A DNA stretch of 64,000 nucleotides. Origin: Pyrus communis. Lineage: Eukaryota; Streptophyta; Magnoliopsida; Rosales; Rosaceae. The notes beneath the pieces were generated by a model. The model made no database searches. It was not told the DNA's origin and worked only from the letters and a program-made list of their open reading frames with translations. Within the stretch, counting starts at the first letter, position 1. Each line of letters starts with the position of its first letter. Location of the stretch: the NCBI RefSeq assembly GCF_963583255.1, contig NC_084807.1:27850381-27914380 (forward strand), written 5' to 3'. This document shows, one piece after another, positions 46,041 to 57,776 of the stretch. A program made the position numbers and the translations under genes.

Positions 46041-47440
46041 CTGCTCCAAGCGTTAAAACAACGATTTCCCGATGAGGCTTCTTCGATATTTGAGATGCTA
46101 ACATATCAACCACATCACCCTGTAAAGCCACCAAACCTCATGTTCAACAATCTTCAAATCATCCGGTTACCAGAATCCTTCGTAGGTAACCATTTGGAGC
46201 ACGAACGAGTTTTCGTTTGATCCCGACGTGTGAATTTTTATCTTTTAAAGTCATATTTTGCGTGCAATTCAGAAACAATTGTGTTCTAAACAATTTGAAA
46301 ACATTGGTATTACCAGAGAAGGGATGTATTCAGATGGCGGGCTCCCTCCCTTCCACATACATTCTGGACATCTATTTCTCTAGCAGCATAAACCTGACAT
46401 CATACACCATTTCATTTAGCTCTTTAGCTATAAGACAACCCAAGGACTTTGCCAAGGCAACTTACATCTGCGACTACGACATGATCTGCACCACGGGGAC
46501 ATCGGCGAAGTCATCCCTCAGTGCTGCTAAACGACTGCGTATCACCAATCAGTCCAGCGCAATTATATGAATCGTGCTAGTGATACCAGAAACTGCTTAA
46601 AGGGATTCTGCATTGTTCTCATCTTGAGTGAATACCTGTACGTACGAGGCTGGAATATGACCATAAGAGACTTGACAGGGAACCTCGGGCGTGCAGCTTG
46701 AATAACTGCACTAAATTCTGTTGGATGATGAGCGTAATCGTCATATATACAGTTGCACACAATCTACAAACTCGGCCTCGCACAACTGCTAGACTAACAA
46801 TTTGGAATTCAGATTTACAGTTTCCAGTCGAAGTTTTCGGTGTTATAACATTACACACCTAAAGAACTTCTAATTGCTTCAGATCAAAAACCAATTAGCA
46901 GAGATGTATTCACACGGGAACTCCGACGGACTTTGCATACAAAATCTCAGCATTGTTATGGGGAACAGAATTTGAAACAACCGCAGCTCCAGGTAATCTC
47001 GAGGCGCCACTCCCTTGTGTGTTAGCCACCGAATGGCCTGTGTGCAACAATGCCCCTGCTTCCTGCAGCCCGTCCATGAAGCTACTCCAAGCAATATCCG
47101 AGCCGCTAACCTCATAACCCTACGAAAAAATTCAAAGAAAAAAGTGTTGAATTCAAGAAACCTAAAAATTGCGCAGTTCTATGTAGTCTATTACACTCAT
47201 TGAAATTGACCCAAGTCAAATGACATTGTAATAATTCCATCACGTTTTTATTGTTTCCTGAACTAAGGAATTGCACTGTTTTCTTTCATTTTCTGTCATT
47301 TGCCAACATTTTCTCAGCAACCAAACAGAGAATCAAGGCTTCAATCAAGCTTCACTTTACCTGTTTCAGGGCAACCATGGGCAGCGCAGACAATCCGCAA
47401 CCTCCAATCCCCAAAAAGTGAATAACCAAGCCCTTTTTCG
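46041..47440 (-). pseudogene. Relic of a plastid MurC-type UDP-MurNAc-L-alanine ligase
   Basis: Minus-strand islands read, in order: KGLVIHFLGIGGCGLSAL (47361-47440, ending at a donor); GYEVSGSDIAWSSFMDGLQE through SVGVPV (about 46913-47119, after a clean acceptor); then a jump to [20 protein letters not shown] and FQPRTY (about 46640-46755); RLAALRDDFAD and ADHVVVADV in different frames (about 46455-46540); VYAAREIDVQNV (about 46360-46410); and DVVDMLASQISKKP...IVVLTLGAG (46041-46110, ending at a donor). These are the N- and C-terminal domains of MurC. The whole central domain, with the GSHGKS ATP site, is gone, and frameshifts plus a stop before KGLVIHF confirm loss. MurC adds L-Ala to UDP-MurNAc in peptidoglycan synthesis. 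Confidence 0.8.
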
Positions 47441-48450
47441 TTTCTCAAACCACCTGATTATCGATAACTATCATCCGAGAACGCCGTCGAGATTGAGATG
47501 CTGCCGCCGCTATTTTTACTCGAGGAGCGCACGGATTTCGACATTCGATTGCTTTTGCACTGGACAAAGCTCTCCCTGATAAATATCTAGAAGTCGATCT
47601 TCGATGTCCGGATGATATTGGCCGGAAAATGGAGGGTTTTGGACGTTGATATTCCCGGGAAATCCATCGGTGTGACACTGACACAGATTTTCCCGGGAAA
47701 GTAACGGGTTTTGAAGTTGGATCGTGGATTCCTAGATATAGAAATGGATAGTTTAACAATCTGAAATGGGCTATAAAGCCCATTACATCGGCCCAATAAT
47801 TCCCAATCCTTCTTTATTAGTTAAGTTGATATCCAAAAGGCCCAGTTTACCTTTTTTATTTTTTAACTTCAAACAATGTGTTTTATTTTCTGTAATTTTT
47901 ATTATCTAAATCAATACAGTCAAGTGTGTAGCTTCTTTTCACTGTAAATTTTTCTCGAATTAAAAAATAATCACTAATTAAAACAAAAGGAAAATATTGT
48001 TACAAGACAACGGTATTCATTATTATTTATCTTCGCTTTGTAAGTGAAATTTTTTAAATTCAACTCTCATAAATAATGAGTGCAATACCATATGTGGTGT
48101 TCTAGTTGTGTGGCATAGTGACTTAGCTCAAATACCTTATCGCCTAATAAATTATCATTGTATAAAAAATAAAAATAAACACTATTGCATTACGAGCACC
48201 AAATTATTTTTACCTCCACACACGCACCCGATTTATTAAAATGGACAGAACAAAATACTAATTTTATAATGATATTACTCAATTTAGCATGCTATTATTA
48301 TTATTATTATTATTACTCTCTTTTTTTTTTTTTGTGAAAACTTTCGGCTTGTTAATTTGATTGAGCAATAACACCACCACTCGTGGCAAAAGCTTTTAGT
48401 GAATTCATTACTCTGGGCCTGAGGCTGTGAGGCAGTAGGAGACCAACTGA

Positions 48451-48551
48451 CCAACGTGGTCCCAATTCCAAAGGCCCCCAACCTAAATTTGCTTGTCAAA
48501 TCCAACGTGGTCCCAATTCCAAAGGCCCCCAACCTAAATTTGCTTGTCAAT
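48451..48551. repeat. 51 bp tandem duplication
   Basis: Two essentially identical copies of a unit starting CCAACGTGGTCCCAATTCC and ending AATTTGCTTGTCAA, beginning at 48451 and 48502. The identity suggests a recent duplication. Confidence 0.9.
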
Positions 48552-48976
48552 TTATTTGGTCCCACGGTGGTGAATTTCCGCCGACCTTGACCACATCAAA
48601 CCAAATATTTGAAATTATGATTTTCTTTTTTATTTTTAAGTAAAAGGTTTTAAATTTGATTTCGTTAAAAATGAATTTAAATCATATTATTGTGATTAGT
48701 TCAGTTAAAAATGAATTTAAATCATATTATTATGGTTAGTTCAGTGTAAAATTTAGTCCAAATAATATTAAAAAAAAAAAGATAAAAGAATATTAACCAA
48801 CAAAATGAAAACTTTTCAAACAATCACTAGTCATATAAAGTCAGATGCGTAACAAGATACTTTTACCTAATGGATAACTCTAATTTCCTACTGGTAAAAG
48901 AAGGAAAAGGACTTGCACCAAAGATATTATGGTATTCCAAACCATGCACTCATAAGCTGATTACGCTTAATTAACG

Positions 48977-49203
48977 CTCGTTTTGTAAGTATTTTTAAAT
49001 GGCTGAAAGTGTTTTTAGAAAAAATGTTTTTGAGTTTCAAAAGTACTTGAAGTGTTTCTTGCTAGAAATACTAGTTTTGAGTTTCTTGTTGGAAATACTT
49101 CAAGTGCTTTTCCAAAATTAACTTGCATTTTTACTAAAATTTGATTCCAAAAATATTTTATCTAAAAACGATTTTTGTCGTTTAAAAGCACTTGTCAAAC
49201 GAG
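48977..49203. mobile_element. MITE with imperfect CTCGTTT terminal inverted repeats
   Basis: CTCGTTTTGTAAGTATTTTT at the left and, reversed, CTCGTTTGACAAGTGCTTTT at the right. Internal AAGTACTTGAAGTG and ACTTCAAGTGCTT also pair. Target duplication is unclear. Confidence 0.5.
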
Positions 49204-49827
49204 TTATTCGAATAGTTTGGATAATCCAAGCCCAATCTAAATCAATTGTGAGTTAATTTGAACTTAAGTATAGAAATAGAACACATCGTTCTAGTTAACT
49301 CAGCTAAATATACGTCTATTATGCTAAACTTAAATTGAGTTTGCGTCAACTTAATCAAGTTACTCACATATCATAAAAAGCAAATTAAATAATTAGATTG
49401 GAGTTGGATTCACGTCTCAACCAGCCGTCCGACAAAAATTACATCCTTTGTATGAATTCGTTTTTTTTTTTAACAACAAATAGTTTCTCCCTCGATTGGA
49501 AGGCAACTGTATATATTAATCCAATTGTATTCAAATTATTGGAGTCTTACATCATCATTTGTGACACAAAACGCACGAGACTCCACACGTCGAGCAATGG
49601 CATGACCAAACAAAATGGACAAAACGCGGTAGCTTCATGACGCAACAGCACACACACAATATGAATTAGGTTAACTATATGCATGGTTGAGTTGAGTCAG
49701 CATCACGAAACCTAGAGTTTGGAGTATGACCTCTATACAATACGTGGCCTCAAAATATTGGATGTATATCTGAGTAACTATAGTTACTATACTTTATTTC
49801 ATGTCACAAACTTTTGCATAATTGAAT

Positions 49828-49993
49828 GGGAAGAGTTCCGGTCAAAATCGTATATCATTAAAATTTGATCAAACGGTTATAATTATTATAATTTTTAGAA
49901 GAGTTCTCTATTTGTAGTCGTTTGATCAAATTTCAACGATCTGAATCATTTGATTCTAAACCTTTGATGGAAGAGATCCGGATCTCTTCCCCC
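49828..49993. mobile_element. 166 bp MITE with GGGAAGAGNTCCGG ends
   Basis: The left end GGGAAGAGTTCCGG matches the reversed right end GGGGGAAGAGATCCGG. ATTGAAT is repeated outside both ends (49821-49827 and 49994-50000). The duplication is 7 clear bases, perhaps 8 with one mismatch. Confidence 0.6.
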
Positions 49994-50271
49994 ATTGAAT
50001 CACACATAAACCCTATTTATTCGAAAAGGACGTGATTAAAATTCAAAATTGTTCAAACTCAATCACACTTTGATTTTATTTATTCTAAGCGATATTACTT
50101 ACTCGAAATTAGAACAAATTGAGAGAAGTAGTTTAAATTGAAACACAATAAAGTTGGAAAAAAATAATATCATATCTACTTGATATGAACACGACTCATT
50201 CTTATTTTTTCTTTGAAATTATATATATATATATATATATATATACTTTTTTCTGTTTATTAGTTAGAGAT

Positions 50272-50428
50272 GTCCGTTTTGCGTCGCAAACCTTGACGCA
50301 ACGAAAAAATTGCTCGTTTGTGATCAAAGGCCATGGGTTCGAGTTGTAGAAACAGCGCTGTATAAGATAGACATTCATCTCCCGACTCTCAAAAAGTAGA
50401 GAGTTTTATTGACTTGAGGTCGCCTTTT
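50272..50428 (+). mobile_element. Au-like SINE, older copy
   Basis: Contains a B-box-like GGGTTCGAGTTG at 50336-50347 and the tail TTGACTTGAGGTCGCC, also seen in the SINE at 9222. Flanks TTTATTAGTTAGAGAT (50256-50271) and TTTATCAGTTGAAGAT (50429-50444) look like a diverged target duplication. Confidence 0.6.
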
Positions 50429-51544
50429 TTTATCAGTTGAAGATATTCCTGTGAGATTATTTTATGGAGGAGTATTGAATGTATTATTACAAGCTTTCTA
50501 CGCGTGGGATGCATGTCCAATTTTCTACAAAAGCATACCTACCAAACACAAGCTCCTCCATCCTTCATTGATCTTTAACCAACATAAACCAAACCTAAAT
50601 CTTGACCTTTTCGGGTGTCAATCTAGCTACTTAACGGATAAATAGGTTTTAGATTACTCATTAGAAAAATAGAAGTGGCCTCCAACTAAAATCAATTTGA
50701 TGGCTTAGAAGAAGAAAAAGTTCCAATCAATTTTCCTAGTTAGTGAAAACATGATTACTTACGTTTACTGTGGAGCAACTAGCTAGTTTGCAAGATGTTT
50801 ATGTCGTATCTGACTAGATATATTATCAATAAAACTCCCTTCGTACTGGTGAGATTTAAAAAACCTAAAAACTAGCTCGCAATATGCATGATGAGGCCTA
50901 ACTCACAGTAATTCCTTGTAAGTTGTATATATATGAACGAACGTCTAAATCTAAAGTTAAGCTCTTCCCCAAAATGTTTCATGCATAAAACGTATAAATT
51001 AAATTCGAAGCAGTCCTTCCAAATATTCTCCTAATTTGCACATACAATTGTAAGTTTTGTACGAGTTTGTTCGACAATAAATGTAACACTCATAAATAAA
51101 CGAATGTTTTAAGATGATAGCTTCGAACTCTCTATCTCTTTAATAATAATATTTTTTAAACAAAATTAATAAATGGTCTAAAGATAAGTCTTCCCTCAGT
51201 CCTCATCGCATTTCATGCACAGTTAGAAGTAACATTTTTAAAAACGTCGGCGAAAGTGATAGCATATTTGATCATGGATGTGATAATCCATGAACTAACT
51301 TAACCTTTTGACCTATAAAATTGTAATCAAAAGGGCATCAGGCTAAATTTGACCTCAGGACAGCAGGTAATATGTAGTTTCAGGGCGGACTAAATTTAAC
51401 CACATAAAGTAATAAAATATGAAGAGAAATAAAACACAATCATGCACCTTTGGACATAAAAAAAAAAATTTAACCCTAGCATAGTATTTAAAATATTAAT
51501 TTTTTAAAGACTAAAACGTAGTCAATGACCATAGGATTGCTACT

Positions 51545-51695
51545 TAGCACTACAGCGTAATAATATTCCTCTTCATTTGTAAGTGAGAGATTTTAGGTTC
51601 AATTTTCGCCAAAGACGAATTTAAACCATATTATTGCTAGCTTATTGTGAGACTTAACCTACCCCTCTTTCTTAACGTAAATAATATTGTTTGTT
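51545..51695 (+). repeat. SINE-like dispersed repeat
   Basis: Carries TTCATTTGTAAGTGAGAGA, TTTTAGGTTCAATTTTCGCC (B-box-like) and AATTTAAACCATATTATTGC. Related, more decayed copies appear near 17840-17950, 35835-35975 and 48010-48120. Ends are not defined. Confidence 0.45.
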
Positions 51696-52018
51696 CCAAA
51701 AATTAAAAAAAACATAGTCAAGGACTACTTTTACACTCTATGACCTTACGTGGCGTTAGAAAATGCAACCTTCACTACTCATTTAAATATTAAGTTGTGT
51801 ACAACGAAAAAATGGTGGTCCAACGTCATGGTACGTAAGTGGAGCAAAATACACAAATGCCTTCTTTCTTCATTGCAAAATATACACTCAGCAGATTGGC
51901 AAAACATACAAAGATATGCAAGTAGGCTGGCTGAGCCATGCATGTAACACAGTATTGATCACAAAAACACATTTAATTTATCTCTATCATTTTTTTTACA
52001 CTGAAAATTTCGATCTAG

Positions 52019-54390
52019 TTATAAGCCCTTGTATGCTTTGATTCTCCTATCGATCTCCTTTTCCAACTCTTCTAGTCCTCCCACTTCTTCGAGTTCCTAC
52101 AACCGCAAATTACACAGTATATAAAAAACAGACTTGAAATTAGTCAAGTTGTCAAAATCAATTTGTTTCTCCATCTGTACTCAAGTTTCGATATTAAAAA
52201 AAATATTTTCAAGTCAGGGACAAAGTTGATGACTAACCTTAGGTCCAAGAAACAAACCATATGGAACACCCTCGAACTTCTCCGAGTGGTGGAGCTGAGG
52301 GTCCAGAACATCCAAATCAAAACAAAATCTTGACAGTTACATTCAGTTTAACAGAAATTCATACTTAAATGCCTAATCATTTTATTAATCAATAATTATG
52401 GGCGCAAATTAATATGATAAGTATTATTTCATAGTGTGCGTTTATGTATGGGGGAGAGGATCCTCTCCGGATCTATTTTGTAGGGATCCTCACATCCTAA
52501 CTGATTGCATCATACAATCAATTTTCGTTAGGTACTATTTATGTTTAATTTTAAATAAAAAAATCAAATAATTTATAACCGTATAATGTACGATAAATAA
52601 CTAAAATATGAAAATCCTAAAAATCTCCACAATTTGGATCCGAATGAGATCCAAATCCGTATGGGGTATAGTTCACCTGATGAGCTGCAGCAACCTTTCG
52701 CAAATAGGGCACGTCGGCTATTGGCCCCACCGGGAATCTTTTATGCACTAGGCCATCGTGGACAAACATATACGCCATCCCAAATACCGTAATTCCAAGG
52801 CCCTGTCGTTTCAAGTCAATATATTAACAGCAGAAATTAGATTAATTAATTTAATTAATTATGATTAAAGTTAGAAATTATTATTGGCACTTCAAAATTC
52901 ACATTTTATATTCTAAATTTTCTATATTTAAAAAGAAAAATATATTTAAAATGAGATTTTTAAAGTGTTAATAACACTTCTCTTAAGATCGTTAATAGAA
53001 CAGTAAACACATGTATTCATAAAGATGGAAGGAAGTGGGAGACTTACAGCACCAAAACAAAGGCCAGGAACAAGGCCTTTGTGGAAGAAACCATAACTGA
53101 GAAGGGCTATTGCCGGAACGGCGTTGATTATCGCAAACACGTCGTTAAGCTCGAACGGACCTTCTCTGGGTCGGTGGTGCGACTGCATTGAAGTTCATCG
53201 CGTAGTTTAAATTAGTTTAAAGTAGAATGTCGCTCGTATTAAAAACATATTCGTATCAACCATATCAAACACTGTCTGGTTGCTAAGAGGGAATTATTGG
53301 ATCATCTTTCTCCGATGAAGAGGCGAAACATAATCAAATTGAATTTGCGACAGGTATTTGAAATCTTAGTAGAAGACTGGATTTGTTATTGCATGTTTGC
53401 TTCTCGAAAACAAAAGAAAATAGCAAAAATTCAATCTTTTGGGTTCCTAAGAAGTGAAAAGAAGCCAAATTTGAAGGTACAAACCTCGTGCATATGCCAT
53501 AAGGAAGCGTGCCAAAGAGCTTTATGTGCCCATCTTGCCCAAAACTCCATTCCCACCTAGAAACATACAAAACCAAATTCAACTTAGCATTTTCCCCAAT
53601 TGAGAAGTTGTCTTAGGACTACTTATGAATGAAGCACTTCTGCTTATAAGCGTTTCTGATATAACTGTATTATTTTTATCGGAAATCTAAATGATTCCTT
53701 GAGGACGCTTGAAAGTGCTTCTATAGAAAGCGCTTGCATGAACCAGAAGCAGTTTAAACTCTTGCTTGTAGCATAGAATATTGCTTTTGGTAAAAAAGAA
53801 GCGGTGAGTGAACTTACAGCAGCACCAACAGATAGAGCAAATGTACCCAGCATTTCAGACAATGGCACAGTCCCACCCTATGAACAAAATAAAATATATA
53901 AAAAATAATAATAATCTATGATTTTTTGTGGGATTTATAATTTTGAGAGCAGAGACAAATTTTAAAACTTGGAAATTTAAAAATTTACCTCCATTTGCCA
54001 GTAAAATCTGTAGTAAACAGCCATGACAGCCATGGAAGTAATCCCTAAGCTGGACATCACGGCAGCGACAAGATACGCGAACCTCTCCGATTTCTTCCTC
54101 GACAGCCTCTCCGCCACGCGAACCGACGGAATTACAATTGGGATCTGAGAATCGGCGGCTTCCGGGGATTTTCCGGCGGAATTGTCGAGGTTGGTTATCT
54201 GTTTTTGGTCCTCCATCACTACATAGACGGTGAAACAGAGTTTCCGGCGAGCCCTGTGGCGTGCTGACTTCTGGTGGCGGAGATTTGGGAAGAAGACGGT
54301 GGTGCGGTTGGGTTTTGGGAGGTGGTAGGAGGAGGAGTGGATTAGGCGGAAGGGGGTGGGGGTTGTGACGGCGAAGAGTCCGACCGCCAT
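52019..54390 (-). CDS. Beta-carotene 3-hydroxylase (non-haem di-iron)
   Basis: Seven exons, 53989-54390, 53818-53877, 53485-53556, 53048-53182, 52677-52802, 52238-52294 and 52019-52096, join in phase to 309 residues. The start is ATG at 54390 (MAVGLF), the first in frame after a longer open stretch without ATG. This plastid membrane enzyme hydroxylates the beta-rings of carotenes to beta-cryptoxanthin and zeaxanthin. Visible: a transit peptide (about 1-60), [18 protein letters not shown] before the first helix, and the iron-binding His boxes [14 protein letters not shown] (from 165), HHRP (180), HDGLVH (238-243) and HQLHH (264-268). The C-terminal helix [11 protein letters not shown] is standard. 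All histidines are present, so it should be active. An old hAT-type MITE and a GGATCC-rich repeat sit in introns. The nearest relatives are the plant BCH1/BCH2 (CHYB) enzymes. Confidence 0.95.
52440..52640. repeat. GGATCC-rich dispersed repeat in hydroxylase intron 5
   Basis: GGGGAGAGGATCCTCTCCGG with an inverted TTTGGATCCGAATGAGATCC near the other edge. Part of it (ATAATGTACGATAAATAACT, AGAGGATCC) echoes sequence near 32310-32400. Probably a MITE running across the intron/exon flank; ends are not fixed. Confidence 0.4.
52873..52982. mobile_element. Degraded hAT-type MITE, copy 3
   Basis: The ends AGAAATTATTATTGGCACTT and, reversed, GAGAAGTGTTATTAACACTT match the MITEs at 14029 and 18758, but the middle has lost about 10 bases and the flanking 8-mers (TTAAAGTT, TTAAGATC) match only partly. 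Confidence 0.6.
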
Positions 54391-55991
54391 GGAAGTATAC
54401 TTGTTGGTGGTGAGGTTGAGCGTTGAGATAGAGAGAGAGTTGAAGGTGGGTGGAAATGGAGTCAGGGGAGACCACAAGTTTCTGTCCCTCAAAACTTACA
54501 ATACGCAACCAAAACGTCTTTAAATACTAGTCGAATGAAGAGATTTTTCAATATAATCGACACACGAAATGGTAAATAACGTGTTATTATATAAATAATG
54601 AGATATAAGTGTTAAAAAGTAAATAATTTAAAAAGTAAAATTTTCCACCACTTACATAAAAACACATAATGTATCATCCATATTTCCATCGCAATATAAA
54701 ATTTCTCACTCAATGGACAAAAGTCACAAAAACTTTTAAAGAAATGATGCCAGTCGGGCAAATTACTGCAAACCATTCACGTGGCCAAAATTAGTCAATT
54801 TAGTTTTCGAGATTAGCGTGATTACGATCTGATGTATGAAGTGTTGTAATATAAGTGATTAGATATTAAACAATTAAACGTACCTCTAATTATGTCATAA
54901 TATTTGGTATGCCATACTGTTTTCTCAATGGACTAAAAAATTTCTCATTTAGTAGGTAGTGAACGAGAGAAAAAGAGGAGTGTAAAATCTTACTAGTTAA
55001 TGAGTGATTTTATTTTTGTAATGAATGAGGTAGTATTTTCTCCAATTTATTATAATTTTCAAAATAGAAATCTGAACTGAAGTTTTATTACTTTTTTAAA
55101 CACTACTTTAATTAGCTGACATAACTCACATATAAAATTAGCAAAACACATGAAATATAAAAGGGAAACAAACGGTTTGAATATGGCATGCCACTTTGGT
55201 AATTTAGTGTGAACAAGAAGGGTGAGAATTAGAAAAGTGGGGATGCAAAAGAATGACATTTGTTAGGCAAGAGAAAAAAACTAACATAAAACAAATTTAT
55301 CAGATCACGTCTCAATCTAATAAGATATTATTAAGCGTAAAATGATTATGCGCATAACAATACATTAATAGCTAAAAAAATACACCATAAAAATTAATCC
55401 GTTATATAAATTATTCTCCCTTCTCCGGGCAAGGTCTAAGAAATGTGAGGCTGATGGGCCACCGAAGGATTGCGAAGAAGAAGACAGCGAATCACAACAA
55501 CATGTTGATACAAAACGACACCGGGTTGGCCCTTTTTGGGGTTCCAGTTTGCTATCTGTTTGGATAATGCCACGTAGCAGTTTGCGTATTCACACACTAA
55601 CGGATCGAGCACATTTCGGGATTTTAATTGGCGGGGAATGTTGGGCTCGACGGGTAGGTAGGTACCGTGGCAAATTCCTAGTAGTCGAAGACCGACACGT
55701 GGACAATCTGCTGATAACGGGAGTCAATGGTCATTAATTTGTTTTGTCCATAATTACGAGGAAGCAAAAAAAAAAAAAAAAACGTGCATGCATTAATTTC
55801 TGGCTGAAAAGGATACTTTTGGAAGGCCCGTTAAGCCCAATGGGCCTCGCCAGAGAGGGAGGAAAATAGGGAGTGATGTTAACCGGGTCTTCAACTTTAT
55901 GGTTTGCAAGTCGGGTTTATTTGCCCCGGTTTTAACTTGAATTAAAGCTTTCATTTCGCCCGTCCATTTTAATCTGACAGTTCTTATTATA

Positions 55992-56320
55992 TCTCTTTTC
56001 TACTAATTAATAAAACACTAATTATCAATCAAAATTCTATGAAATTACCAGTTTAACCCTCTAATTAAAGCAGAAAATGAATAAGAAATGTGAGGTAGAA
56101 ATGTAATTTCACACAATCAAATTTTGCTATTTTTTTTAAAACCTCATCTACATGTAATCCTAATATATCTCTAATTAAAATATATATATATAAAAAAAAA
56201 AAAAAAAAAAAAAAAAACTTCTCAGTCCCACATTTTCTATTACTCTCTTCCTCTCTCCTTCTATTTCAAAAACAAAAATAAAAAAATTTTCCACACATTT
56301 TATGTAAGTCCATACGCTAG
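55992..56320 (+). mobile_element. Non-autonomous Helitron, copy 2
   Basis: Starts TCTCTTTTCTACTAATTAAT after an A and ends CATACGCTAG before a T. A short ACATTTTATGT hairpin precedes the end. It is homologous over its length to the reverse complement of 35196-35500; this copy carries a long poly-A expansion. Confidence 0.8.
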
Positions 56321-57705
56321 TGTGTATATAATATAATATAAAATGTGTAATTAGTGATGTGCGTTAGAGAAATTTTTTAACCCCATCGAATTGAGCCCAA
56401 AGGCCCAAAGAGCTTCAACTTTGGCACTGTATCTCACTTCTCTTTAGATTAGCTGCTTCCAAGGTTTTAAAAGGTTAGTGGCTTGCAAAGGCTTAGCGTC
56501 CAGACGTTTATGCTATTTTTTAATTTTCATTGAAATTAACAAATGATATATAAATAAGTATGTAATTAAATTTTTTTTTTTAAAAGTACATAATTGTATT
56601 GAGATACATAAATTATAAAATAAATTGACATATATTATAAAGTATTAGCACATATTAAAACATGAGAAACTAGTACATAATATATGATTATCCAAGTATT
56701 CAACAAGTTTCTTACAATTTATTGAAAATAAAAATGCAAATTGAAAGTTATCGATTTTTTGTCTAAGTGAGAGTTACAACCTAGCAAATTAAGTATAGGC
56801 CTCATTTCTTAATTTTCAAACACCTACAATTAATCGAGACGATAATTAATCGTCTAGCAACTAGCCATGACTTAAACGACGCTAAGCAAAAACGTGACCT
56901 AAATGGAACTAAGCGGAAATTTTTGAAACGGTGATTGCTTTTAGCAAGGCCGTTTTCAGAAGCGACCCACTTCCTTGAAAAACAATAAGCGAGTTAAATT
57001 CATGTCCCTTATCTGTTTTAACCACTCAATGAACATAGAAGGGCTGTCCTAAAATCATGGCAAAAACCTCTCCACTAATGTCAACAATCTCAAATCATGG
57101 CAATTACACCTAATTCACGATTGACTATCTTCTTATTTACTTGACTATTGTAACTGCTAACTGATTATTCTTTTGTTAAATGACTTGTATTCTGTTACTT
57201 TGGAACAGTCAAAACTGTATTTAATACTTGTAAATTCGTTTTGTGAAATATATAAAATGATATATATTTCTCTTTACTCTATTTGTACAATACTACAGTA
57301 TTCTTTGTATTCGATAAAGGATTGAAAGCTCTTTTTGGGGGACTTATAGAGGAGTCTTAGCCTCTTTTTGGATTTTTACAGCCATCAATAAGGATTGCCA
57401 ATAACATGACTTGAGCGCGAAGGGATTCACGAATCAAACCAAGGTAAGATGAAGACACAAGGCACTAAGGCTACAAGACCCATACTTTTAAGGAAAGCTG
57501 AACTTTCCTTGCACGTAATGGTTTAATTTGTTCACTTACATGGATTGAATTCCCTTTAAGTCTAGGTATTAATTATGATGAGTTGAATATTTGGCATACC
57601 AAATACATACGGTAAATTTTCAAAAGGTGGTTAGTTATTATTTCGTATCCGTCCCTTCGGTCTTCATTCAGATATCTTACCATGTGTAGGAAATCCATTG
57701 CACCC

Positions 57706-57714
57706 CTATAAATA
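57706..57714 (+). promoter_or_regulatory. TATA box of the polygalacturonase gene
   Basis: CTATAAATA, 63 bases before the ATG at 57777, implying a leader of about 30-35 bases. Confidence 0.55.
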
Positions 57715-57776
57715 AACTTCCACATCCTTCCTCCTTGCACTACAACATTATTCAACAACTCCTCTTTTTTCAAACG

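Larger units (their letters stand above)
47441..52018. other. Long intergenic region rich in small repeats
   Basis: 4.6 kb with no gene seen. Its left 150 bases may be the transit-peptide exon of the MurC relic. It also holds (TTA)n near 48294-48316, a 51 bp tandem duplication, a roughly 42 bp duplication near 48650-48740 (AAAAATGAATTTAAATCATA), MITEs at 48977 and 49828, an (AT)n run near 50221-50246, an Au-like SINE at 50272 and a SINE-like repeat at 51545. Confidence 0.55.
54391..57776. other. Intergenic gap between hydroxylase and polygalacturonase promoters
   Basis: 3.4 kb between divergent genes. Apart from the Helitron at 55992, it contains an AT/poly-A run at about 56180-56216 and a possible palindromic repeat at about 56460-56930 (TTTTAAAAGGTTAGTGG left, CTTAGCGTC/GACGCTAAGC pair inside). 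GC-richer unassigned sequence lies at 55400-55740. No gene was supported. Confidence 0.45.

Noticed and set aside
45620..46570. Plus-strand ORFs of 67-130 codons right of MinD
   Set aside because: The right part is the antisense of the MurC relic. The rest has no family resemblance or splice structure.
53855..54508. 217-codon alternate-frame ORF over hydroxylase exon 1
   Set aside because: Out of frame with the transit peptide and His-box exons; a shadow.
55549..55737. 62-codon ORF in a GC-richer patch between hydroxylase and polygalacturonase
   Set aside because: No homology that I recognise, no splice context and no clear promoter.
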